Part shown: positions 6,835 to 14,258 of the stretch, piece by piece
Layout of the letters: each line of letters begins with the position of its first letter
Position numbering within the stretch: the stretch's first letter is position 1
DNA from: Chelatococcus sp.
Lineage (GTDB): Bacteria > Pseudomonadota > Alphaproteobacteria > Rhizobiales > Beijerinckiaceae
Assembly (NCBI GenBank): GCA_003248805.1
Contig: QFQY01000075.1
Span: forward strand, 1 to 18,689
Direction of reading: 5' to 3'
Length of the DNA: 18,689 nt
Notes under the pieces: generated by a model
The model's database searches: none
What the model was told of the DNA's origin: nothing
What the model saw: the letters and a program-made list of their open reading frames with translations, nothing else
Made by a program: the position numbers and the translations under genes

Positions 6835-9750
6835 TCAGGCGGACGGCTTTTGTTCGCCAGACGAGCTCTTCGGTGACTTTTTGTCGGGCTCCTCTGCACT
6901 TGGCTTGTGTTCTCTGTTCGCCGACTTTCGCTTGCCCTTTTTGCCTGGTGCGCCATTCGACTCGTCTGCGTCCTTGGTCGACGCATCGGCAGGCTTGGCC
7001 CTTTCGAGCTTCTCGAAGACCACCTTCTGATCCTCGGCCGACCAAGCGACGCGTACCCTGTCGCCGTCCGCGATACGGCCCGACAGCATCTGGCGAGCGA
7101 GCTCGGTCTCGAGTTGCGAGCGGATCAGTCGCCGCAACTCGCGAGCGCCGAACTCGGGACGGAACCCGACTGCTGCGAAGTGGTCCACGGCACTCGCGTC
7201 GAACTCAAGCTCAACGCCCTGGCCCGCGGCGGTTCGCTTGACGCGTGCCAGCTGCAGCTCGACGATCCGGCGGATCTCGGCCTGGTTCAGCGAGTGGAAG
7301 ACGATGATCTCGTCGATCCGGTTGATGAACTCTGGCCGGAAATGACCGCGCAAGACCTCCATCAGCTCGGCCTTCTGCTTCGCCTCGTCGAACTCCTGCG
7401 TCCCGCGCTTTTTGAGGTTGCGCTGGATGATGTCGGAACCGAGGTTCGAGGTGGCGATGATAATGGTGTTGGTGAAGTCCACCACGCGGCCCTTGCCATC
7501 TGTCAGGCGGCCATCGTCGAACACCTGGAGCAGGATGTTGTAGACATCCGGGTGCGCCTTCTCGATCTCGTCCAGCAGCACGACGGAGTAGGGCCGACGG
7601 CGGACCTTCTCGGTCAGCTGTCCGCCTTCCTCGTAGCCAACGTAACCGGGAGGCGCTCCGACGAGGCGGGCGACGGAGTGGCGCTCGCCATATTCCGACA
7701 TATCGATGCGGATCATCGCGTCCTCGTTTCCGAAGATCGCGTCGGCGAGCGTCTTGGCCAGTTCCGTCTTGCCGACGCCGGTCGGGCCGAGGAACAGGAA
7801 GGTCGCGGTCGGGCCGCGTCCTTCGCGCAGACCCGCACGCGCCAGGCGCACCGCGTCGGCCACAGCTCGGATCGCCTCTTCCTGGCCAATAACGCGCTCG
7901 TGCAACTTCTCCTCGAGCTTGAGGAGCTTGTCTTTCTCCTCGGTGGTCAGCTCCGTGACCGGAACACCAGTGATCTTCGAGACGATCTGGGCGACATGGT
8001 CGACGCGCACTTCGGCCGTGGCCGATGCCTGGTCGCGTTTCCAGACTTCCAGTAGCTCGTCCAGTTCCTTCTGCTTGGTTTCCAGCTCTCTCTTGAGTTC
8101 CGCTGCCCGGTCGAACTGCTTGCGGGCCGCGGCGTAATCCTGCTCGCGCTTGATCTGTTGGACCTCGGCATCGAGCTCCTGCACGTCAACCGGGCGCGCG
8201 GTGGCGCTGATCTTCACGCGCGCGGCAGCCTGGTCGATCAGGTCGATCGCCTTGTCGGGCATGAAGCGGCCGGTGATATACCTGTCCGAAAGCTCTGCCG
8301 CCGCGACGATGGCTTCGTCGGTGATCGTGACCTTGTGATGGGCCTCCAGAGTATCCCGCAGACCACGCAGGATCATGATCGTCTGCGCGACCGTCGGTTC
8401 GGGGACATAGACCGGCTGGAAGCGGCGTTCGAGCGCGGCGTCCTTCTCGATATATTTTTGATATTCGTTGAGAGTCGTTGCGCCGATCAGATTCAATTCG
8501 CCCCGCGCCAGCGCCGGCTTGAAGGTGTTCGCGATGTCGAGCCCGCCTTCACCGCCACCCTGGCCCGCGCCGACAATCGTGTGGATCTCGTCGATGAACA
8601 GGATAAGGCTGTCCTTCTCCTCGGTGATCTCCTTGAGGATCTTCTGGACCCGTTCCTCGAACTCGCCACGGTATTTCGACCCGGCGACCATAGAGTTGAT
8701 GTTGAGCTCTACCAACCGCTTGTCGCGCAACGCCTCGGGCACCTCGCCAGCGACGATCCGCTGCGCCAGCCCCTCGACGATGGCGGTCTTGCCCACGCCG
8801 GGCTCGCCGATCAGGACGGGATTGTTCTTCTTACGCCGGGCCAGCACTTCGATCGTCGTCTCGATCTCTCGAGCGCGGCCGATGACGGGGTCGAGCTTGC
8901 CCTCGCGGGCGAGTTTGGTCAGGTCACGACTGTATTGGTCGAGATCGGGCGTGCTGGAGGGGGCCTCCACGCGGCCTTCCTCGGCGCCTTTGCCGACGAC
9001 CTTCGTCACCTGCTGGCGCAGCGCCTGCGGCGTCAATCCGTATTTGCGGAGGATCGACGCGGCGAGACCCTCACCCTCCTCGGCGAGGCCGATCAGCAGG
9101 TGCTCAGGGCCAACATAGGAGTGGCCCAACTCGTTCGAGGCGATAAAGGCCCGGTTCAGCGCGTCCTTGAGGCGCGGACTGACGCCGATCTCGCCTTGCG
9201 GCTTGGCATCGCCGCGCTTTGCCTCTGTCTCGATCTGTCGACGCAGATCGTCCACATCGACCTTGAATTGCTCGAGGATGGTCTTGACGACCTCGGAAGC
9301 AGTCAGGGCCAGAAGCAGATGTTCGGTATCGACTTCGCTACGCCCGAACTCTCCGGCCTTTTGCGCCGCTTCCTGCAAAAGCTTGTTGCCCTGCTCGCTC
9401 AGCCGGTCGGCGATTGTCCGTCCGCCCCCGCCGCGACGGACGCCGCGCCGGGCGGCGGCATCGTCGAAGGTTGCGTCAACGGCATCGTCGCCGCCCGCAG
9501 ACCCGAGCGCGCTTCCCGCCAACGGGCTGTCGCCGAAGAGGCTTCCGAATCCGCTGTCGCCGAAGAACTCGTCGAGCAGCGAGCGCCTTCCAAAGAGCGA
9601 TTCGAGCGGCGACGCGCTGCGGCCAGACCGGCGCACCATCTCGCGATAATGCTGATCGCACAGTTCCATGTCCTGCACGCGGCCGTTGACCGAGGCCCGG
9701 ACGCGGGCCGTCGCCGGGCGGCCGCAGATGTCGCAATTACCGTTTGCCAT
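6835..9750 (-). CDS. clpK: ClpK/ClpG-type AAA+ disaggregase
   Basis: A 971-residue Hsp100 unfoldase/disaggregase, the core of heat-resistance islands. In order: an N-terminal zinc-finger-like region (CDICG at 6-10, CDQHY at 31-35); a Gly/Asp-rich linker (50-110); a Clp-N repeat domain (about 113-255); AAA1 with Walker A GEPGVGKT (315-322) and Walker B ILFIDEIH (383-390); a ClpB/ClpC-like middle domain (about 520-570); AAA2 with Walker A GPTGVGKT (655-662) and Walker B VLLDEIE (724-730); and a Lys/Ser-rich tail from about 920. After the AAA2 sensor segment (ATSNLGS, 766-772) I see no IGL/VGF tripeptide, so ClpP binding is unlikely. ATG 9750 has GGGAG 8 nt upstream; ATG 9771 is less favoured. 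It lies 61 nt after ftsH. Confidence 0.97.
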   Translation of the reverse strand: MANGNCDICGRPATARVRASVNGRVQDMELCDQHYREMVRRSGRSASPLESLFGRRSLLDEFFGDSGFGSLFGDSPLAGSALGSAGGDDAVDATFDDAAARRGVRRGGGGRTIADRLSEQGNKLLQEAAQKAGEFGRSEVDTEHLLLALTASEVVKTILEQFKVDVDDLRRQIETEAKRGDAKPQGEIGVSPRLKDALNRAFIASNELGHSYVGPEHLLIGLAEEGEGLAASILRKYGLTPQALRQQVTKVVGKGAEEGRVEAPSSTPDLDQYSRDLTKLAREGKLDPVIGRAREIETTIEVLARRKKNNPVLIGEPGVGKTAIVEGLAQRIVAGEVPEALRDKRLVELNINSMVAGSKYRGEFEERVQKILKEITEEKDSLILFIDEIHTIVGAGQGGGEGGLDIANTFKPALARGELNLIGATTLNEYQKYIEKDAALERRFQPVYVPEPTVAQTIMILRGLRDTLEAHHKVTITDEAIVAAAELSDRYITGRFMPDKAIDLIDQAAARVKISATARPVDVQELDAEVQQIKREQDYAAARKQFDRAAELKRELETKQKELDELLEVWKRDQASATAEVRVDHVAQIVSKITGVPVTELTTEEKDKLLKLEEKLHERVIGQEEAIRAVADAVRLARAGLREGRGPTATFLFLGPTGVGKTELAKTLADAIFGNEDAMIRIDMSEYGERHSVARLVGAPPGYVGYEEGGQLTEKVRRRPYSVVLLDEIEKAHPDVYNILLQVFDDGRLTDGKGRVVDFTNTIIIATSNLGSDIIQRNLKKRGTQEFDEAKQKAELMEVLRGHFRPEFINRIDEIIVFHSLNQAEIRRIVELQLARVKRTAAGQGVELEFDASAVDHFAAVGFRPEFGARELRRLIRSQLETELARQMLSGRIADGDRVRVAWSAEDQKVVFEKLERAKPADASTKDADESNGAPGKKGKRKSANREHKPSAEEPDKKSPKSSSGEQKPSA

Positions 9751-9811
9751 TTGTGTTCTCCCTTCGCTCATCCAGTTCGATTTGTTCGCGCCATCCGCGC
9801 AGCTAAGGACG

Positions 9812-11644
9812 TCATGCCGCAACCGCTTCCGTTCTTTTCACCTTGAGGCCGATTTCCTTCAGTTCGGTCTCATCCAGCGTTTCTCGTTGCAAGAGATCGC
9901 GTGCAGACTGCTCAAGAAGACCTCGGTTGCTTTCGAGAAGCGCCAGCGTGCGCTTGAAGACGCCATCCACGACCTCGCGCACCTTCTGGTCCATGCGCTC
10001 GGCCGTCGCCTCGCTGTAGCGTCGGTTGAGCCAGGACGCCTGATCACCGGTCCCGAGGAAGCCCGGGCGTTCGCTGTCGTAGCTGACATTGCCGAGATCG
10101 GGATCCATGCCATAGCGCGCGATCATGGCGCGGGCGATGTCGGTGGCCTTCACCAGATCGTCCGCCGCGCCGGTCGAGAGATGGTTATAGACGATCTTTT
10201 CCGCCGCCCGCCCGCCCAACAGCACCGCGATCTTGTTCTCGAGCTCCTCGCGCGTCATCAGGAAGCGGTCCTCGGTCGGCCGCTGGATCGTGTAGCCAAG
10301 CGCGCCAATGCCGCGGGGGATGATCGAGACCTTGTGCACCGGATCGACGCCTGGCAGGGCCATCGCCACCAGCGCGTGGCCCATCTCGTGATGCGCGACG
10401 ATCTCGCGCTCGCGCGGGTTCAGCACGCGGTTCTTCTTCTCCAGCCCCGCGACGATGCGCTCGACGGCGTTGTTGAAGTCGTCCATCGTCACCGCATCGG
10501 CCTTGCGGCGGGTGGCGAGCAGCGCCGCCTCGTTGACCAGATTGGCGAGATCGGCGCCCGAAAAGCCCGGCGTTAATGCCGCCACCTTCTCGGCATCGAC
10601 GTCCGGGGCGAGCTTCACCTTCTTCATGTGCACGCCGAGAATCTGCACGCGACCCTTCTTGTCGGGCCGGTCCACCAGAACCTGCCGGTCGAACCGGCCC
10701 GCGCGGAGAAGCGCAGGGTCGAGGATCTCGGGCCGGTTGGTGGCGGCCAGGAGCACGATGCCGACCGACGGGTCGAAGCCGTCGAGCTCAGTCAGAAGCT
10801 GGTTGAGCGTCTGCTCGCGCTCGTCATGCCCGCCGGCGATCTGGCCGGCCGAGCGCGCGCGACCGAGCGCATCGAGCTCGTCGATGAAGATGATCGCGGG
10901 AGCTGCCTTGCGGGCCTGCTCGAACAGGTCGCGGACGCGCGCGGCGCCGACGCCCACGAACATCTCGACAAATTCCGAGCCGGAGATCGAGAAGAAGGTG
11001 ACGCCTGCCTCGCCGGCCACGGCGCGGGCGAGCAGCGTCTTGCCCGTTCCGGGTGGGCCGACCAGCAGGATACCCTTTGGAATGCGGGCGCCGAGCTTGC
11101 CGTATTCGGCCGGATTCCTCAGGAATGCGACGACTTCCTCGAGCTCGGCCTTGGCCTCGTCCACGCCGGCGACGTCGGCAAAACTGACGCCGGTCTCCTT
11201 CTCCATGTAGACCTTGGCCTTGCTTCGGCCGACCTGCATGAAGCCGCCGAAACCCTGCTTCTCGGCGAAACGGCGGAAAAGGAGCATCCAGATCCCGAAG
11301 AACACGAGCGCCGGTGCCACCCAGGAGATCACCGTGCCGAGCAGGGTGTTCTGCGGAACGCCCCTGATCTCCACGCCGGAGCGGTCGATCCGCTCGAGAA
11401 TTGCGGGATTCACCACCGTCGTGACAAACTGCCTCTTGCCACCGATCGGTTCGATGAAACTTCCGGTAATCGTTTCCGATCCGACTGTGACCGAAGCGAT
11501 CTTACCATCATTGAGATATTTCTCGAACTGGCTGTAGCTGATTGGCGCGACAGACTGCCAGCTACCGATCAGGCTCTGGATAAGGACCACAGCCACGAAC
11601 GCCGCGACCCAGTACCATATGTTGTATTCGGTTCTCTTTTCCAC
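9812..11644 (-). CDS. ftsH: FtsH-type ATP-dependent zinc metalloprotease
   Basis: A membrane-anchored AAA+ protease of 610 residues that extracts and degrades damaged membrane and soluble proteins. A first transmembrane helix covers about 9-27, a periplasmic domain about 28-100 and a second helix about 103-122. The AAA domain has Walker A GPPGTGKT (196-203), Walker B IIFIDELDAL (251-260) and a second region of homology ending in RAGRFDRQ. The zinc site is HEMGH (419-423), with Asp496 as the likely third ligand. The start is GTG at 11644 (protein begins MEKRTEYNIWYW), preceded by AAGGGA at 10 nt. The frame is open further upstream, but that part is antisense-like sequence inside marR. It begins 16 nt after marR. 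It is probably the island-borne second FtsH, additional to the housekeeping copy. Confidence 0.96.
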   Translation of the reverse strand: MEKRTEYNIWYWVAAFVAVVLIQSLIGSWQSVAPISYSQFEKYLNDGKIASVTVGSETITGSFIEPIGGKRQFVTTVVNPAILERIDRSGVEIRGVPQNTLLGTVISWVAPALVFFGIWMLLFRRFAEKQGFGGFMQVGRSKAKVYMEKETGVSFADVAGVDEAKAELEEVVAFLRNPAEYGKLGARIPKGILLVGPPGTGKTLLARAVAGEAGVTFFSISGSEFVEMFVGVGAARVRDLFEQARKAAPAIIFIDELDALGRARSAGQIAGGHDEREQTLNQLLTELDGFDPSVGIVLLAATNRPEILDPALLRAGRFDRQVLVDRPDKKGRVQILGVHMKKVKLAPDVDAEKVAALTPGFSGADLANLVNEAALLATRRKADAVTMDDFNNAVERIVAGLEKKNRVLNPREREIVAHHEMGHALVAMALPGVDPVHKVSIIPRGIGALGYTIQRPTEDRFLMTREELENKIAVLLGGRAAEKIVYNHLSTGAADDLVKATDIARAMIARYGMDPDLGNVSYDSERPGFLGTGDQASWLNRRYSEATAERMDQKVREVVDGVFKRTLALLESNRGLLEQSARDLLQRETLDETELKEIGLKVKRTEAVAA

Positions 11645-11660
11645 GCCGACACCGTCCCTT

Positions 11661-12128
11661 CTAGCGCGAAAGCCGCGCGCGTATGCGCTCGAGAAGGGCA
11701 AGAAGGATCTGTCTCTCTTCGAGCGACAGATCCTGCAGTATTTCCTCTTCGAGCAGCGATTGCCGAGGCTCGAGGTCTCGCAGAACCGAGTTCGCCTTTT
11801 CCGTCGTCGTGACGATCTGCGATCGCCGGTCGCCAGGCGAAGGCGAACGTTCGACCCAGCCGCCTCGCACCATGCGGTCGACAAGTTGGCTGGCTGTCGC
11901 GCTTCCGACCTCCAGCCGCGCCGCCAGTTCGCCGATCGTGAGGCCCGCCGCTTCCGCGACATGAGCCGCAGCCATCCAGGACAGGCGTGTCAGCCCGCTG
12001 TCGCCGATCTCGCTGTCGATCCGCTGCTGGATCAGCTGAGCGACACGATGGATCGTCGTGCCGATCCAGTCATGGCCGGTTGAGATCATCGTGCAGTCCG
12101 TCATTTGCATCGCAACAACGTCGATCAT
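11661..12128 (-). CDS. MarR-family winged-helix transcription regulator
   Basis: A 155-residue dimeric repressor type. A dimerisation helix region at the N-terminus is followed by the DNA-binding helices around LTIGELAARLEVGSATASQLVDRMVRGGWV (63-92). The wing SPSPGDRRSQIVTTT (95-109) includes the conserved Asp-Arg-Arg, and a long C-terminal helix ends the protein. ATG 12128 has no clear Shine-Dalgarno; in-frame ATGs at 12110, 12104 and 12089 are alternatives. It heads the leftward train, 16 nt before ftsH, and faces the sHsp operon across a 158-nt divergent region that holds a strong palindrome. I infer autoregulation and control of both operons. The inducing ligand or signal is not evident; three cysteine-sparse MarR subfamilies would fit equally. 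Confidence 0.92.
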   Translation of the reverse strand: MIDVVAMQMTDCTMISTGHDWIGTTIHRVAQLIQQRIDSEIGDSGLTRLSWMAAAHVAEAAGLTIGELAARLEVGSATASQLVDRMVRGGWVERSPSPGDRRSQIVTTTEKANSVLRDLEPRQSLLEEEILQDLSLEERQILLALLERIRARLSR

Positions 12129-12142
12129 GCGCCGCCATGACT

Positions 12143-12175
12143 TGTTTTGCTAGCAATAAATCTGCTTGCAAAACA
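12143..12175. promoter_or_regulatory. Candidate MarR operator in the divergent promoter region
   Basis: A perfect 8-bp inverted repeat, TGTTTTGC (12143-12150) and GCAAAACA (12168-12175), flanks 17 bp. It overlaps a perfect 10-bp palindrome TTGCTAGCAA (12147-12156), and a further TTGCAA sits at 12166-12171. TTGC...GCAA half-sites are common for MarR dimers, and the site lies 15 bp upstream of the marR start. I could not place convincing -35/-10 boxes with good spacing on either strand. Confidence 0.65.
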
Positions 12176-12259
12176 CTATGCTTGGCGTAGGCTTGCCATT
12201 ATCCGCGAACCGTTGGCGCCGGCTGCCGCAAAGAAGGTGCTCCGTTGGCTGCATAGCGG

Positions 12260-12287
12260 TTGCACTCCAGCTTCAGGAGGTCGGCAA
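12260..12287 (+). promoter_or_regulatory. Possible ROSE-like RNA thermometer over the sHsp Shine-Dalgarno
   Basis: TTGC (12260-12263) can pair with GCAA (12284-12287, including the A of the start codon). CTCC (12265-12268) can pair with GGAG (12276-12279) of the AGGAGG ribosome site. A 7-nt loop closes the hairpin, and unpaired A12264 faces GTCG. A bulged hairpin that masks the ribosome site with a TTGC...CTCC strand resembles ROSE elements upstream of alphaproteobacterial sHsp genes. The stem is short and unproven. Confidence 0.4.
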
Positions 12288-12718
12288 TGCTCTATCCGAT
12301 ACGAGGTCGCCGCAACGATCCCTTCGCACTCATGCGCTCCATGATGCACGATCTCGAAAGCAGCGGCGTCTGGCCGTCGACGTCTCGCGTGACATTCCCG
12401 GCGGTGAATGTCTGGCAGGGCCCGGACGCCATCGCGGTCACTGCGGAACTGCCCGGAATTGAAGCGGACAATGTCGAGATTTCGGTCAAGGGCAACGTTC
12501 TGACGGTTTCGGGCGAACGCAAGGCTCCTGCTGTCCCCGAGGGCGCGCGCTGGCACCGCAACGAACGGGGCTACGGCAAGTTCTCCCGCGCTATCCGCCT
12601 GCCGTTCGCGGCTACGGACGACAAGGTCGAGGCGAGGATGATCAACGGGGTGCTGAGGATTGTCGTCTCCCGCCCCGAGGAAACGAAGCCGAGACGGATC
12701 GACGTCAAGGCGGCATGA
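12287..12718 (+). CDS. Small heat-shock protein, Hsp20 family (first of three)
   Basis: An ATP-independent holdase of 143 residues. The alpha-crystallin domain begins near FPAVNVWQGPD and contains AELPGIEADNVEISVKGNVLTVSGER. It ends with the family motif NGVLRIVVSRPEE, followed by a C-terminal IxV anchor in RRIDVKAA. ATG 12287 is preceded by AGGAGG at 6 nt, which decides the start against the longer frame from 12260. It is the first gene rightward from the divergent control region, and its ribosome site lies in the predicted hairpin. It overlaps the coupling region of the next hsp20 gene. It would bind unfolding clients and pass them to ClpK or DnaK. Confidence 0.95.
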   Translation: MLYPIRGRRNDPFALMRSMMHDLESSGVWPSTSRVTFPAVNVWQGPDAIAVTAELPGIEADNVEISVKGNVLTVSGERKAPAVPEGARWHRNERGYGKFSRAIRLPFAATDDKVEARMINGVLRIVVSRPEETKPRRIDVKAA

Positions 12719-12732
12719 CTGGAGACGAACCG

Positions 12733-13131
12733 ATGACTGGCGACATCACGCAGGCCACCGAAAAGACACCGACGGATGCTCCCGAAACCAGAACGGGCGG
12801 CCGCATCTATCGCCCGCTGACGGATATCGTCGAAACGGATCAGGGCGTCTCGATGATGCTCGAGATGCCCGGCGTCGGGCCCGATCATGTCGAGATCACC
12901 CTCGAGAATCGCGTGCTGACGGTCCGTGGCAAGGTCGAGCAGACCCAGCCCGATAACCTGCAGCTCGCCTACGCCGAATATGGCGAAGGCGATTTCGAGC
13001 GCGCATTCTCCCTGTCGGAAGACTTCGACCCCGACAGGATCGAAGCTGAGATGCGCAACGGCGTTCTGACCTTGACGCTTCCGCGATCCGCCGAAACGCA
13101 ACCGAGAAGGATTGCCGTCAGAGGCGCCTGA
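12733..13131 (+). CDS. Small heat-shock protein, Hsp20 family (second of three)
   Basis: A 132-residue sHsp with a polar, Thr-rich N-terminal arm. The alpha-crystallin domain contains MLEMPGVGPDHVEITLENRVLTVRGKV and the end motif MRNGVLTLTLPRS. The C-terminal anchor is IAV in RRIAVRGA. The start chosen is ATG 12733, with GGAG 8 nt upstream, matching the GGAGACGA ribosome-site layout of the third gene. ATG 12715, which overlaps the previous stop as ATGA and adds six residues, is possible. It is clearly divergent from both neighbours, so it is not a recent tandem copy; mixed oligomers with the others are plausible. Confidence 0.93.
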   Translation: MTGDITQATEKTPTDAPETRTGGRIYRPLTDIVETDQGVSMMLEMPGVGPDHVEITLENRVLTVRGKVEQTQPDNLQLAYAEYGEGDFERAFSLSEDFDPDRIEAEMRNGVLTLTLPRSAETQPRRIAVRGA

Positions 13132-13151
13132 CAACCACGGGAGACGACATC

Positions 13152-13643
13152 ATGCAGATCAAGGACCTTATCCCCTGGGCGCGCAAGGACAGCGCCCCTG
13201 AAGCCAAACGCGGCGAAGACAATCCGCTTGCGACGCTTCAGCGCGAAATGAACCGTGTGTTCGAGAACTTCTGGGACCGGGTCGGTAATCTCGACTGGCC
13301 CTGGGGAAGCGGTGAGGCAAAGTCCGACATGGTCGAGACCGACAATGCGATCGAGGTCTCGATCGAGCTGCCGGGAATGGAAATGAAGGACATCGAGGTG
13401 ACGGTTAACGACGACATGCTGACCGTGAAGGGGGAGAAGAGGATCGAGCGTCAGGAAGAGAAGAAGGGATACTATCTGTCCGAGCGCAGCTATGGCGCGA
13501 TCTACCGGACGATACCGCTGCCCCCCGGCGTGGACGGCGAAAAGGTGCAGGCCTCGTTCAAGAACGGGGTGCTGACCATCCGGCTTCCGCAGACGCCGGA
13601 GGCGCAGGCGAAAGTCAAACGCATCGAAGTCAAGAACGGTTGA
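13152..13643 (+). CDS. Small heat-shock protein, Hsp20 family (third of three)
   Basis: A 163-residue sHsp of the classical bacterial type. The N-terminal arm is Trp-rich (FENFWDRVGNLDWPWG, about 38-53). The alpha-crystallin domain contains VSIELPGMEMKDIEVTVNDDMLTVKGEKR, a YYLSERSYGAIYRTIPLP strand pair, and FKNGVLTIRLPQ. The C-terminal anchor is IEV in KRIEVKNG. ATG 13152 follows GGGAGACGACATC with GGAG at 8 nt. It lies 20 nt after the second hsp20 gene. A strong hairpin follows 13 nt after the stop. It is the most canonical of the three and may be the main holdase partner of ClpK. Confidence 0.96.
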   Translation: MQIKDLIPWARKDSAPEAKRGEDNPLATLQREMNRVFENFWDRVGNLDWPWGSGEAKSDMVETDNAIEVSIELPGMEMKDIEVTVNDDMLTVKGEKRIERQEEKKGYYLSERSYGAIYRTIPLPPGVDGEKVQASFKNGVLTIRLPQTPEAQAKVKRIEVKNG

Positions 13644-13656
13644 TCCAAACGAGCCA

Positions 13657-13683
13657 GATGGGCGTCAGATTGCGACGCCCATC
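13657..13683 (+). terminator. Strong hairpin between the sHsp genes and psiE
   Basis: A perfect 10-bp stem (GATGGGCGTC 13657-13666 with GACGCCCATC 13674-13683) closes a 7-nt loop. No T-run follows, so it is not a textbook intrinsic terminator. It may reduce read-through into psiE-degP or protect the 3' end of the sHsp message. Confidence 0.5.
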
Positions 13684-13766
13684 CGGCCGAGGTGGGGATC
13701 GCCCCCAGCATCCTTCGCCGAAGCTCTGGGGAAAGCTCCGCCGGGGCTAAATTTCAGGGGAAAGCA

Positions 13767-14258
13767 ATGAAACGGCGGACGCTGTTCGAACTGACCCGAG
13801 AACAATGGTCGGCGTTGACAGTCTATGAGAAGTTTGAGCAGGCCGTCATCCTTCTCCTCAGCGCCATAATCGCTGTGGTTGTCGTGGCATCCGTCTGGGC
13901 TCTCCTGCGCGAAGTGCTGAGCCGGTTGGTCCTCGGCGCGCTCGACCCGCTCGACTTCGCGACCTTCCAGATCGTGTTCGGGATGATCTTCACCGTCGTG
14001 ATCGCACTTGAGTTCAAGCGCTCCCTTCTGGTAGTAACGCAGCGCCAGTTCGGGATCCTTCAGGTCCGCACGATCATTCTGATTGCGCTGCTTGCGATCA
14101 CGCGCAAGTTCATCATCCTCGATCTCGGTGAAACGAGCGCGGCCAAGATAGCTGCGCTCGCCGGAGCCGCCCTGGCCCTTGGCGCGATTCACTGGCTGGT
14201 GCGTGATCAGGATGCGCGCGAGCAGCTTCAATCTGAAAAATCGGGAGACGCTGTGTGA
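13767..14258 (+). CDS. psiE: PsiE-family membrane protein
   Basis: A 163-residue inner-membrane protein of the phosphate-starvation-inducible PsiE family. Four hydrophobic helices are evident: about residues 27-47 (VILLLSAIIAVVVVASVWAL), 64-84, 100-115 and 130-145. They enclose the conserved-looking segment FGMIFTVVIALEFKRS and VRTIILIALLAITRKFIILD. ATG 13767 has AGGGGAA 5 nt upstream, which favours it over the longer frame from 13692. The stop overlaps the degP start as GTGA, so the two are coupled. Its biochemical role is unknown in the family, but psiE beside degP is recurrent in ClpK-type islands. Confidence 0.9.
   Translation: MKRRTLFELTREQWSALTVYEKFEQAVILLLSAIIAVVVVASVWALLREVLSRLVLGALDPLDFATFQIVFGMIFTVVIALEFKRSLLVVTQRQFGILQVRTIILIALLAITRKFIILDLGETSAAKIAALAGAALALGAIHWLVRDQDAREQLQSEKSGDAV

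Noticed and set aside
6762..6986. N-terminal extension of the RaiA/HPF-sigma frame
   Set aside because: It overlaps the clpK 3' end out of frame and is a basic, Ser/Pro/Arg-rich shadow; the domain starts at ATG 6761.
8158..9846. 562-codon open frame on the + strand
   Set aside because: It is antisense to clpK, whose domains and motifs are unmistakable; long antisense frames are expected in GC-rich coding DNA.
10628..11812. 394-codon open frame on the + strand
   Set aside because: Antisense to ftsH, low-complexity charged composition, no recognisable domain.
11645..11962. N-terminal extension of FtsH
   Set aside because: It falls inside marR in another frame; FtsH begins normally with the transmembrane helix after GTG 11644.
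12157..12250. Sigma-70 or sigma-32 promoter for the sHsp operon
   Set aside because: TTGCAA and CTTG motifs exist, but no -10 box has acceptable spacing; calling one would be a guess.
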